Source of the DNA: Anaeramoeba ignava
Lineage: Eukaryota; Metamonada; Anaeramoebidae
Length of the DNA: 64,000 nt
Reading direction: 5' to 3'
Assembly (NCBI GenBank): GCA_028826165.1
Contig: JAPDFW010000059.1
Location: 1,509,501 to 1,573,500 of the forward strand
Shown: positions 48,349 to 58,129 of the stretch, one piece after another
Layout of the letters: the number at the start of each line of letters is the position of its first letter
How positions within the stretch are numbered: position 1 is the first letter of the stretch
Notes under the pieces: generated by a model
What the model was told of the DNA's origin: nothing
The model's input: only the letters and a program-made list of their open reading frames with translations
Database searches by the model: none
Translations under genes and position numbers: made by a program

Positions 48349-50121
48349 ATGATAAAAAAAAATTTATTATTCATTATCCTTTATATTTTAATAATAATTC
48401 ATCAAATCAAATCACAAACACAACAACAAGAAGAAGAAGAAATAGACTTTGGAGAAGAAGTAGAAGAAGAATTATATGAAAACAATGAACATCCATTTTT
48501 TTTCTTAGAAACATTTTCAAACACAAAAGAAAATGAATGGAAAAAATCGGAAATAGAAGGAATAAATGGAGAGTGGTCAATTGAAAAAACAATCAACTCA
48601 TTTTCAATTTTGAATGATTTTGGACTTGTGATTCAAAACAAATCAGAATTTTATGCCATTTCACATGTTTTTGACAAAGTATTCGATCCAAAAGAAAAAG
48701 GAGTATTGATTCAATTTGAAACAAGAATTCAACAACCAGTTTTTGAAGTAGCATATTGTATTAAGCTTCTATCCAATGAAGGCAAAAATACCGACAAAGT
48801 ATTATTCAATCCTGAGGAGTTTTCCAATCAATCCTCATACGAAATCATGTTTGGACCTGATTCCAAAAACGGAAAAAAAGAAATACTATTTAAATATCAA
48901 CATGAAAACAAAATTTCAAATGAAAAAAAGGAAATATCTTTATTGGATCCACCAGTGACATATGAACTACCATTTTCAGCCCTTTATACACTTGTGGTTT
49001 ATCCCAATAATTCATACATGATTTATGTGAACTTGAATAAAGTGAAGGAGGGTAGTTTATTGAATGATCAAGAATTCTCATTCCCTTTAAATCCACCAAA
49101 AACTATTGATGATCCTCAAGATATCAAGCCAGATAACTGGGATGAAAATGAGTTTATTGATGACCCAGAAGACACAAAACCCGATGATTGGGATGAGGAG
49201 CAGCCATCGCATATTTGTGATCTTTCAATTAATAAACCTCCTGATTGGGATGATGATGAAGATGGTGAATGGGAGTGTATTTTAATCCAAAATCCAAATT
49301 TTAAAGGAAAATGGTTTCCCAAAAAAATCAAAAATCCAAATTTTCAAGGCGTTTGGAAAGCTCGTCAAATCCCAAATCCTCAATACTATCAAGATGAACA
49401 TCCTTCTTATTTCAATCCTATTTCTGCTGTTGGTTTTGAGTTCTTCTCAAGTGCTGCAAAAATTTTTTTCGATAATATTCTTGTCAGTTATGCAGATGAT
49501 TTGGAAGAAGCTTTTGAATTCGCAAAAAAAACTTGGTTGATCAAGTTTGATAAGCAAAAAGATGTTTATGAAAAATATCTTAAGAAATATTTAGAAAAGA
49601 GAAAAAAAGAAATGCCAATTTGGGATAAAATTTTGTATTGGATAAATGAAAATCCTTATAAAGCTGCAGTTACTGGTGGTTTAATTGTTGGAACTACAAT
49701 ATTATTTTTGCTTTATAGATGTTTTGGATTTTATGGATTATATAAACCAAAAATTAAAAATCAAGACAAAGATAAAAATGAAGATAAAAATGATAAAAAA
49801 GAAGATAAAAAAGAAGATAAAGAAGAAGATAAAAAAGAAGATAAAAATGAAGATAAAAATGAAGACAAAGATAAAAATGAAGATAAAAAAGAAGATAAAA
49901 AAGAAGATAAAAAAGAAGATAAAAAAGAAGATAAAAATGAAGATAAAAATGAAGATGAAAAAGAAGACAAAAATGAAGATAAACAAGAAGATAAAAAAGA
50001 AGATAAAAATGAAGATAAAAAAGAAGATAAAAAAGAAGATAAAAAAGAAGATAAAAGAAAAAAAAAAAAAAAAATTAAAAAAATGAAAGATGAAAAAAAA
50101 TCAAAAATCAAAAGAAGATAA
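48349..50121 (+). CDS. CNX1: Calnexin-type ER lectin chaperone
   Basis: Single exon, 590 residues, about the length of other calnexins. Residues 1-22 are a signal peptide (LLFIILYILIIIHQIKS). The luminal lectin domain contains FGPDSKNGKKEILFKY and the beginning of the P-domain at about residue 252. The P-domain repeats are IDDPQDIKPDNWDE, IDDPEDTKPDDWDE and INKPPDWDDDEDGEWE, then NPNFKGKWFPKKI, NPNFQGVWKARQI and PNPQYYQDEHPSYFNP. The domain ends with AVGFEFFSSAAKIFFDNILVS. A transmembrane helix lies at about 439-462 (AAVTGGLIVGTTILFLLY), followed by a cytosolic tail of about 125 residues made of KEDK/NEDK hexamers. It should retain monoglucosylated glycoproteins in the ER. The last 20 codons run through a long A tract, so the exact C-terminus is doubtful. 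Confidence 0.95.
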   Translation: MIKKNLLFIILYILIIIHQIKSQTQQQEEEEIDFGEEVEEELYENNEHPFFFLETFSNTKENEWKKSEIEGINGEWSIEKTINSFSILNDFGLVIQNKSEFYAISHVFDKVFDPKEKGVLIQFETRIQQPVFEVAYCIKLLSNEGKNTDKVLFNPEEFSNQSSYEIMFGPDSKNGKKEILFKYQHENKISNEKKEISLLDPPVTYELPFSALYTLVVYPNNSYMIYVNLNKVKEGSLLNDQEFSFPLNPPKTIDDPQDIKPDNWDENEFIDDPEDTKPDDWDEEQPSHICDLSINKPPDWDDDEDGEWECILIQNPNFKGKWFPKKIKNPNFQGVWKARQIPNPQYYQDEHPSYFNPISAVGFEFFSSAAKIFFDNILVSYADDLEEAFEFAKKTWLIKFDKQKDVYEKYLKKYLEKRKKEMPIWDKILYWINENPYKAAVTGGLIVGTTILFLLYRCFGFYGLYKPKIKNQDKDKNEDKNDKKEDKKEDKEEDKKEDKNEDKNEDKDKNEDKKEDKKEDKKEDKKEDKNEDKNEDEKEDKNEDKQEDKKEDKNEDKKEDKKEDKKEDKRKKKKKIKKMKDEKKSKIKRR

Positions 50122-50319
50122 AAAAATAAAAATCAAGAAGATAAAAAAATTGAAAATTAAAATCGGATAAAAAATTAAAATTAAAATCAAAATTAAAATT
50201 AAAATTAAAATCAAAATCAAAATTAAAATTAAAATCAAAATTAAATTTAAAATCAAAATCAAAATTAAAATTAAAATTAAAATTAAAATTAAAATTAAAA
50301 TTGTTTAAAAAGATTTTTT

Positions 50320-53300
50320 TTATTGAATTTCTTTAACTATTCCAATAGCAATTGTTTTCCCATGTTCTCTAAGTGTAAATCTACCAAATTGTTTATTTTC
50401 ACTAAATTCTTCAATAGGAATAGGTTCATTAGTTTCAAATAAAACAAAAGCAGAAGAATTTTTAGGAATTATTCTAGGATTTTTCTTTGTAGTTTCACCA
50501 GTAGATTTATCAATCAATCCAAATATTTTTTTAATAGTAACAGGTTGAGTTAAAGATTGAACATATAAAATTCCTTGAAAACCAACAACAATTGGAACAT
50601 CAATTTCTAATGTAATAATTTGTGCAGAAAAAACTTGTGTAATTGGAATAGGATGTTGAGGATCACAAAGAATTTGTCCAGGACTAAAAAATTCAATTAA
50701 AACATATTTAAGAATTTTGAAAAATTATATTTGGTTTTTTTTTTTTGAGATTTTATACATTAAAAGTGATTGATCAATTCCTATTAATGAAATTTCTACA
50801 TTTTCTCCTGATTGAGCAAATTTTGAATTTTGTTTTCCCTTTTTAATTCCTTTTACATTACAATATTGGTTCAAAGGTTTAATCAACAACTACAAATTAA
50901 ATATTTCAAATTAAATATTTCAAATTAAATATTTCAAATTAAATATTTCAAAATTAATATTTCAAATTAATATAATAATCTACATTATCTCCAGTAAGTA
51001 AAGTCCCATTTTCAATTTTCCCAGCAACACATAATCCAGATACTTGATCTGAAAATACATCAGATATACATAATCTAAAAGGTTTATTATAATCACGAAT
51101 AACAGGCTTAAAATTATCAATTGCTTCAAATAAAGACTTTCCTTGATACCAAGTGGTTTGATAATTAAAATTTGCAGCATTTTCATTATTAAATAAATTC
51201 CACCCAAAAAATCCACTACAAGGAATATATTGAATATTTTCTTCTTGAAACCCAACAAAAGTTAGAAAATTTGACATTTGATCCTTAATATAATTAAATC
51301 GATCTTGAGAAAATCCATTAACATCCATTTTATTGACTGCAATAATAATTTGTTGAATTCCAAATCCTCGAACAAGCATAGCATGCTCTTTTGTTTGTCC
51401 TTTTGAAAATCCTGCTTCAAAATCTCCAGGAGAAGAATCCACAACTAAAATGGCAACATCTGCTTGAGATGTGCCTGATATCATGTTTGGAATAAAATCA
51501 GAATGTCCTGGAGTATCCAATAGTGTTAATTCTTTTGTATTTGTTTCAAATCGTTTAATTCCAACATTAATTGTAACTCCTCGATTTCTTTCATCTTCAT
51601 GCTCATCAGAAACCCATGCAAATTTAAATGATTTCCTTCCTTTCTGTTCGGATTCTTTTTCATATTTGCGAAATAATTTAGAATCAACTAATCCTAAATC
51701 AAGAAGTAAATGGCCTGTTATTGTTGAATTGTGAACCACTGTAAAATCTTCTAGTAAAAATCTTTGTGAGTTTTGTTCAGGATTTTCATTGGGATTAACC
51801 CAAAGTTCAAATCCATAATAATAATCCTTTCCAATATATTTGATTTGAATTCTTGATTCCTTTGAATTGAGAATATCTTTGTTGTTTTCTACTTTGTTTG
51901 TTTCTTTCCCAAAAAAAGATCCATCAACTAAAACAATAATTTGCTTTTTTTGATAAACACTCGATACTCCAATAGACAAAGAACGACATAAAAACAATAA
52001 ATCTTCATGAAATTGTTTTTGTTTTTCTGATAAAACAACTTGATAAAATTTCTCATTTTTATCAAATTCTTGTTGTGAACTCAGAAATCCAAATAAAAAA
52101 CGAATTCGATTTTCCTTTGAATTAACTTTATATTCAAACGGAATTGTAAAATCAATTGATTTATAGGAAAAAATCTCTGCAATCTTTTTTCCTGCTAAAT
52201 ATGGATTCTCTTCAGTTTTTTGATTTTGAAATTCAATAGAAGTGCGAAATCCATATAATTTCTCTTGAGATTTTTTTGGAAGTCTTAAATAATCAAGAAT
52301 AGGGATGTCAATTATTTTCTCTTTGTTTTTTTGCTTAAGTTTGAGTGTTAAAATATGTTTTTCATTAACTATATATTTTTCAGGATAATTTTGATGAGAA
52401 ATTTCAAACATATTCCCAAATCCTCTACTTAATTGAATAATTGATTTAGGTTTTGAATCAAGTCCCATAATTTTCTCTCCAATTTGAATTTCTTGTATTT
52501 TTTTGGTTAATCCATTTTCCATTAATATTTTGGTATCTTTTTTAAAACATTTTCCTGAATCAACATGACCACAAATTACAAGATTAAGTTGTTCTTTTTT
52601 TTGATTTTGATCAATTGATTGTTGTTTTAATATTTTATTAATTTCTTGTTGTTTTGCTTTTGATCTTTGTGGGATTTGGGGTTTTGATTTTGATTTTAAT
52701 GATTGATTTTGATTTTGATTTTTATGATGATTTTGATTTTTATGATGATTTTGATTTTGATTTTGATTTTGATTTTGATTTTGATTTTGATTTTGATTTT
52801 GATTTTGATTTTGATTTTGATTTTGATTTTGATTTTGATTTTGATTTTTTTGAGATTTGTTAATCTGTTTCCTTTGAATAGAGTTCTTATTTCTTTTAGG
52901 AAAATAATTATCTTTCGAGAATTGGGGTTTTTTAGGGAGATTTTCCAATATATTTGTTGTTTTAACTTTTTCATTTGAATCAAAATTAGGTTTTTGATAA
53001 ATTTCTCCAATTTCATATTCCATTTGTTGTTTAGTATTAATTTCTTTTCTTAATAAATCATTTGAGTTATCAATTTGTTGAGTATTTAAATTGAAATTTT
53101 GATTTTGATTTTGATTTTGATTTTGATTTTGATTTTGATTTTTATTTCTATTTTTATTTTTATTTTTATTTCTATTTTTATTTCTATTTCTATTTTTATT
53201 TCTATTTTTATTTTTATTTCTATTTGTATTTTGGATCGGAATTTCAATTTGATTTTGATTTTGATTTTGATTTTGATTTCTGTTTTTTGATTCTTGATTT

Positions 53301-53877
53301 CTTTGTAAAGAAAATATTGCATTATTTGAAAGTTCATTTGTTTGTAAAATTTCTAAAGCTTTTTCAATTTCAAAATTGGATTCATTTAAAGCATTTATAA
53401 TTTGATTTTCAGAAAAAATATCTTTGCCAATAATTGAATAAATTTGAGCTAATCCAATTTCAATATCTTTTTCACTATTTTCAGAATTGTCTAAAACTGT
53501 TTGATTTTTTGTTTGATTTTTTGTTTGATTTTTTGTTTGTTCATTCAAAGAAATATTAAAATCTATTGAAAAATCTTTTGAATCATTTTGTTTTTCTTTT
53601 TGTTTAAATGATAAAAATATTTCTCAAATTAAAATCTAAAAGGAAATTTTTTTTTTTGTTAAAAATTTTAAATTGTTTTTTTTTTTTACTTGAATTATCA
53701 GAAAAATCATTTTCATAAAAATCATCTGAATCACTTGAAGAAAAATAAAAATCATATGAAGATTCTATTTTATTTTAATTAAATTTAATTATAAAATAAA
53801 TTTTTAATTAAATTTTTAATTAAATTTTTAATTAAATTTTTTTTATTACGTTTAATTTGAATTCTTTTTTTAGACAT
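50320..53877 (-). CDS. HBS1: HBS1-like ribosome-rescue GTPase with an intein in the P-loop
   Basis: Exons 53877-53850, 53764-53690, 53622-50984, 50889-50759 and 50683-50320 are all in phase and give 1,078 residues, about 804 after intein removal. An HBS1-N/UBA-like helix bundle lies at about residues 86-127 (IGLAQIYSIIGKDIF, NFEIEKALEIL), then Asn-Gln-rich linkers. The GTPase has GHVDSGK | STITGHLLLDLG (G1, split by the intein at the bar), RGVTINVGI (G2), DTPGHSDFIPNM (G3) and NKMD (G4). The EF-Tu-like domains end in KKIFGLIDKSTGETTKKNP and FTLREHGKTIAIGIVKEI. The AWVSDEHEDERNRG and FEAGF motifs favour HBS1 over eRF3 or eEF1A. With Dom34/Pelota it dissociates stalled ribosomes. The protein should be inactive for GTP binding until the intein leaves. 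Confidence 0.93.
51728..52549 (-). mobile_element. Intein (274 residues) with degenerate LAGLIDADG domain, in HBS1
   Basis: The in-frame insert begins with Cys (CFKKDTKILMENGLTKKIQ) and ends with VVHN before Ser. These are the standard splice residues: N-terminal Cys, penultimate His, terminal Asn, and +1 Ser. Block A and the following segment (IQIGEKIMGLDSKPKSIIQL) resemble the yeast VMA intein; block B has YIVNEKHILTL, keeping the His but with Asn where the usual Thr lies. Blocks F/G read DYYYGFELWV ... RFLLEDFTVVHN. The middle has relics of the homing endonuclease, NPYLAGKKIAEIF and RIRFLFGFLSSQQ, in which the acidic catalytic residues of LAGLIDADG are gone. The insertion splits the P-loop between Lys and Ser (GHVDSGK/S). 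The frame is open throughout and there are no splice-like borders. Splicing competence is inferred, not shown. Confidence 0.93.
52700..52852 (-). repeat. Coding hexamer array, Asn-Gln tract in HBS1
   Basis: A near-perfect (TTTTGA)n on the plus strand, read on the minus strand as alternating Asn and Gln. A second coding array at 53097-53280 has mixed Asn-Gln and Asn-Lys/Asn-Arg units. Confidence 0.9.
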
Positions 53878-53981
53878 TTTTAAAAAAAAAAATGAAAAAA
53901 AATGAAAAAAAAAATTTTTAGAAAATTAAAATAAAAATTCATTTTTTTCTTCTTTTTTTTGAAATTCTTCGATCTGAAGAA
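53878..53981. promoter_or_regulatory. Probable divergent promoter, HBS1 and low-complexity gene
   Basis: Only about 104 bp separate the HBS1 start (minus) from the ATG at 53982 (plus). The sequence is A and T runs with no motif that I can identify. Divergent transcription from this gap is inferred from gene orientation alone. Confidence 0.4.
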
Positions 53982-55066
53982 ATGGATCAAATAAACTTTC
54001 TTGAAAAACAATCCTCAAACAAACCTTTGCGAAGGATGAACTTTTCACGTTCAGGAATTAAAGGAAAACACTAACGAAGATCCAGAATTACTTTCACAAC
54101 ATTCTTTAAAATTAATACCGATTAATAAATACACAAAGAATAAAAAGGACAAATCACCGCCTTCCCCGCGATATGGACCTGTTCTCACCTCGCAACAAAT
54201 AACTCCATTATATTCAATGGCAAATAACGTACTGGAAAATGATACACCAAAGAGGAAACCGCATAAACACTCCCACTTGAAAAATGATCTTGAAAAACTT
54301 GAAAAACTTGATGAACCGATTCAAAATTCCCAGACAAACTTGACCCAACGCACAAGCTTTAATAAAGAGCAATTTATTCACAAAAGAAATAATCCTTTAA
54401 TTGAAAATAAACAAAATCAACAAAGTCAATCTTTTGATTATTCCTCTTTGAAAAATCCTTATTTGTTTAATAAACAGAAAGAAATTCCTAAATCTTCCAA
54501 AAAGAACCATCAATTACAAACAAATCTTAAGGAAAACGAGCAAATTGAAGTTAAATTTTATGATCATAATAATCGATTGGAAAATATCAATTCAATGATT
54601 GATTCAAATGAAAATTATTTTTCTTCACAATTCCCAATAAATTCAAGAAATGTTTCAATGCAAACTCCAACATGGAATTCCCAGAAATGGTCTCCTTCGT
54701 TTTTGGCGAAACCCTATGTTTATTTCGATATTGGAACTCAAACAAATGAATCAAGTTTTCCGATTGATTTGCGATATCATTTTATTGAAATTGATATAAA
54801 TGAAGAAATTAGGAACCAAATGCACACAAAATCATTGCATAAACATCATCACCATCATCAACCAAATTTATTTATTAATCAGGATTCCACGAATATTAAG
54901 AAAAAATCAAGAAGAAGATCATCAAATTTAAGTCAAATTTAAGATCAATTCTCCATTATCAACTTCTCCTCCAAACACAGAATCCTATAATATTAATAAA
55001 CAATTTGACAGTAATTTTATTCCATTTAAAATGTTCTCCTATTTTACTAATTCTTTACTCATTTGA
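53982..55066 (+). CDS. Low-complexity basic protein, frame interrupted twice
   Basis: Start MDQINFLEKQSSNKPLRRMN at 53982. The frame runs to a TAA at about 54073, and protein-like sequence continues in the +1 frame (NEDPELLSQHSLKLIPINK) through 54942. From about 54930 a third frame (INSPLSTSPPNTESYNINK) stays open to TGA 55064-55066. The second break coincides with an 11 bp tandem duplication, TCAAATTTAAG. The protein is rich in Asn, Ser, Lys and His, with a short HKHHHHHQ run and no recognised domain. Base composition is less AT-rich than the flanks, which supports coding. It may form one gene with the next feature. Function unknown. Confidence 0.5.
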
Positions 55067-55395
55067 AACTATTTAATTTTTTTTATAAAAAACTAATCTA
55101 ATTTGTTGGTTAATTTCCTCATCAAAAAATTCATTTTTTTAATGTTTATTAATTTATAATTCCTCATAAAAAAAAAAGATTCACAAAGAGAACTTGAAAT
55201 ATCATATGCTTATCCTGTATTTATTTTAATTTATTCAATTTAAATTTTAAAAAATAAAAATTTTTAATTCAATTTAATTTAATCAAAATTTATCAAAATC
55301 AAATTCATTAATAACTTACAAAAACTCAAATATTCTCGCTTTCCAAAAACCAAAAAACAAAATCCACAATACATTCCAAATTGAAAACCTACTTC

Positions 55396-56103
55396 CAGAG
55401 ATTTAAACAAAAACAACAATTTGGAAACGAATTCAGATCTGCAACTCCTGATGTCGGAACAATTCATCATTCAAGAAGACAAATATCACCGAGGTTTACA
55501 CAAAAACGTTTCCCAGAATCACCAACACGAAAAATATATGATGAAGATCTGCAAAATGAGCTCGAAACATATTCACTTGCTGATAATCATTTTTCTCGAA
55601 AATTTCAATTTGAAAATGAAAAAAATCCAAGAAATCAATTTCTTTCTCGTTTTGATTCTAAAGTCTCAGATAGACCCAGTGATCCTTTAGCTAAAGGTTT
55701 TGACAGAGAGGAATTCATGACTCTTTCCGAAACTCAAAGACACCAATCCACAAATAGAAATGTAGAAAATTTACCAGAAAAGCTTAATTTTGAAACTAAA
55801 CCAAACTCAAAAATCTTGTTTAATCAACAAGAAAAAAAGATCAATCCCAATATTTTGGATCGTCAAGAAAAGTTGGATTATTCTCAAAACAAACCCTCTT
55901 TCAATCCTACTAAATATTCAGAAAAACATTTACCAAAAGCTCGATATTCAAGACAACATGATAGATGGATTGGTGTTTCAGATCAAATTGTTTCAAGAAT
56001 GAAGGGTCCTGATCCCTCAAAAAGAAGTGAAATTAGTTCTACAAGATCTCAAAGTACTGCTTTTTCTAGTACATTCTCACAGAAATCATTTTCTGATGTT
56101 TGA
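55396..56103 (+). CDS. Low-complexity basic protein, 5' end unresolved
   Basis: The open frame to TGA 56101-56103 encodes about 235 residues rich in Gln, Asn, Ser, Arg and Lys (FRSATPDVGTIHHSRRQI, FPESPTRKIYDEDLQNE, KARYSRQHDRWIGVSDQI). There is no in-frame ATG before about 55718. An acceptor-like CTTCCAG at 55390-55396 would put AGA TTT AAA first, so an upstream exon is likely, perhaps the preceding gene. I found no phase-consistent donor. No domain recognised. Several SP/TP and RS sites suggest a disordered phosphoprotein, which is inference. Confidence 0.5.
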   Translation, partial: QRFKQKQQFGNEFRSATPDVGTIHHSRRQISPRFTQKRFPESPTRKIYDEDLQNELETYSLADNHFSRKFQFENEKNPRNQFLSRFDSKVSDRPSDPLAKGFDREEFMTLSETQRHQSTNRNVENLPEKLNFETKPNSKILFNQQEKKINPNILDRQEKLDYSQNKPSFNPTKYSEKHLPKARYSRQHDRWIGVSDQIVSRMKGPDPSKRSEISSTRSQSTAFSSTFSQKSFSDV

Positions 56104-56221
56104 ATTTTTGTTACAAATGAAATTAAAAAAAAAAAGCAAAAATATTTTTTAAATAAAAATTAATTTTTTTTTTCCTTCTATTCCTTTTTATTTCTTTTTA
56201 ATATTTTCTTCAGAAAAAGAT

Positions 56222-57875
56222 TTAAATTTTTTGTGATTTAATTTCTTGAATTCTTCTTTTATCTTCTTGAAATTTTTCTCTTAATTGATCAATTTCTAAA
56301 AAAATAATAAATAAATTAAAATTAAATTAAAATTAAAATTTAAATTAAAAATAAATTTTTTAACCTTCTTTTCTTTTTTCATTTGTTTGAAAACGATAAA
56401 AATCATCATAAAATTCTTTCTTCTTTTTCTTTTTCCTTTCTTTTTTTGGAATTTGATAAGATTTTTTAAGATTTTGTTTAACTGGAAAAAAACCATCATT
56501 ATCAGGAGTTGATCTTTTTTTTTTAAATTTTTGAAGATGAATTTTTTCTTTAGATTCGAATTTTGACATAAAATCATTAACACCATCAATTAAGACATTT
56601 TGAGAAGGATTATTTTTAAGGAATTGTTTAGTCCATTCTTTAAATAAACAAATAAAATAATTTTATAATTTTAAATTGAATTTTATAAATAATTTTATAA
56701 ATAATTTTATAAATAATTTTATAAATAATTTTATAAATAATTTTATAAATAATTTTATAAATAATTTTATAAATAATTTTATAAATAATTTAATAAATAA
56801 TTTTATAAATAATTTTATAAATAATTTTATAAATAATTTTATAAATAATTTTATAAATAATTTTATAAATAATTTTAAATTGAATTTTATAAATAATTTT
56901 ATAAATAATTTTATAAATAATTTAATAAATAATTTTAAATTGAATTTTATAAATAATTTTATAAATAATTTTATAAATAATTTAATAAATAATTTTATAA
57001 ATAATTTTATAAATAATTTTATAAATAATTTTATAAATAATTTTATAAATAATTTTATAAATAATTTTATAAATAATTTTATAAATAATTTTATAAATAA
57101 TTTTATAAATAATTTTATAAATAATTTTATAAATAATTTAATAAATAATTTTATAAATAATTTTATAAATAATTTTATAAATAATTTAATAAATAATTTT
57201 ATAATTAATTTTATAAATAATTTTATAAATAATTTTATAAATAATTTTATAAATAATTTTATAAATAATTTTATAAATAATTTTATAAATAATTTTATAA
57301 ATAATTTTATAAATAATTTTATAAATAATTTTATATATAATTTTATAATTAATTTTAAATTGAATTTTGAATTGAATTTTAAATTAACTTTTAAACCCAT
57401 TCAAATATTTAATTGGTTTTTCTTCATTTCTTTCATTTTCTTCTTCTATTCCTTTCAAAAAATAATTAATTGATTTTTCATCTTCAAATTTAACATAAAC
57501 AAAACTATTTTCAGGAATTGCTTCATTTTCATCATCATTTTTAATAGGATTAAACAACATTGACTTAATAACAAATAAAGGTGATAAATTTTGAGATGAA
57601 TCATCTTCATCTTTTTTTTGATATTCTTTTTGTTTTTGTTGAATTAATGATCCTGTTTGAATTGAAATGATTTTTCCAAATTTTGAAAGATAATTTTTAA
57701 GTTGTTTTTTTGTAATATTTTGAGGAATATTTGTTATAAATAATGATTTTTCTTTATATTGAAGTTTTGTATTTTTTTGTTGAGAATTAATTTGAGTTTT
57801 ATGTTTTTTTGTAAAAATAAAACTGTTAAAAAAACTATTTTGAATTTTAAAAGGAATAATTTGAAAAGAATTCAT
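56222..57875 (-). CDS. RRP7: RRP7, ribosomal RNA-processing protein
   Basis: Exons 57875-57389, 56637-56365 and 56295-56222 are all in phase and give 277 residues, close to the human length. The N-terminal half is the RRM-like domain of RRP7 (KSLFITNIPQNITKKQLKNYLSKFG, then NSFVYVKFEDEKSINYFLKG). The middle carries GFKKWTKQFLKNNP, and the C-terminal helix FYDDFYRFQTNEKRKEEI then DQLREKFQEDKRRIQ is the family signature. RRP7 acts with the UTP-C/CURI complex in small-subunit pre-rRNA processing in the nucleolus. Intron 1 is 751 bp of a regular 12 bp repeat. Confidence 0.92.
56660..57370. repeat. RRP7 intron 1 repeat, (ATAAATAATTTT)n
   Basis: About 55 copies of a 12 bp unit, the most regular long array in the window, with rare TTTAAATTGAATTTT interruptions. 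The unit keeps both strands open in several frames, which creates spurious reading frames. Confidence 0.9.
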
Positions 57876-57985
57876 TATTTTTTTTTTAAAATGAAAAAAA
57901 TGAAAAAAATGAAAAATATTATTTTTGTTTTTGTTTTTAATATTTTTTTTTTTGAAAAACAAAAAGATAAAAAGAAAATGAAAAA

Positions 57986-58129
57986 TTAAATTCTTTTTTT
58001 TGATTTTGATTTTGATTTTGATTTTGATTTTGATTTTGATTTTGATTTTGATTTTGATTTTGATTTTGATTTTGATTTGTTTTGATTTTGATTTTGATTT
58101 TGATTTTGATTTTGTTTTTGATTTTTGGA
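57986..58129 (-). repeat. Asn-Gln-type hexamer array directly after a stop codon
   Basis: On the minus strand the TAA of the coiled-coil/PH gene (58132-58130) is followed in the same frame by 47 open codons, first Asn-Gln and then Ser-Lys, before TAA at 57988-57986. The array is (AAAATC)n. Confidence 0.8.

Noticed and set aside
51728-52549. Possible ordinary spliceosomal intron in HBS1
   Set aside because: The segment is open in frame for 274 codons, its borders (AAA|TGT and AAT|TCA) are not GT-AG, its composition is coding-like and it carries intein motifs at both ends.
53982-55066. Programmed +1 frameshifting at stop codons, as in Euplotes
   Set aside because: The two breaks here could be read as skipping the T of TAA, but breaks in the other genes are not at stop codons, go in both directions and often sit in base runs, so a general recoding rule does not fit.
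56663-57473. Two long opposite reading frames (IKLF and NNFI repeats)
   Set aside because: Both arise from the 12 bp intron repeat of RRP7, which lacks stops in several frames.
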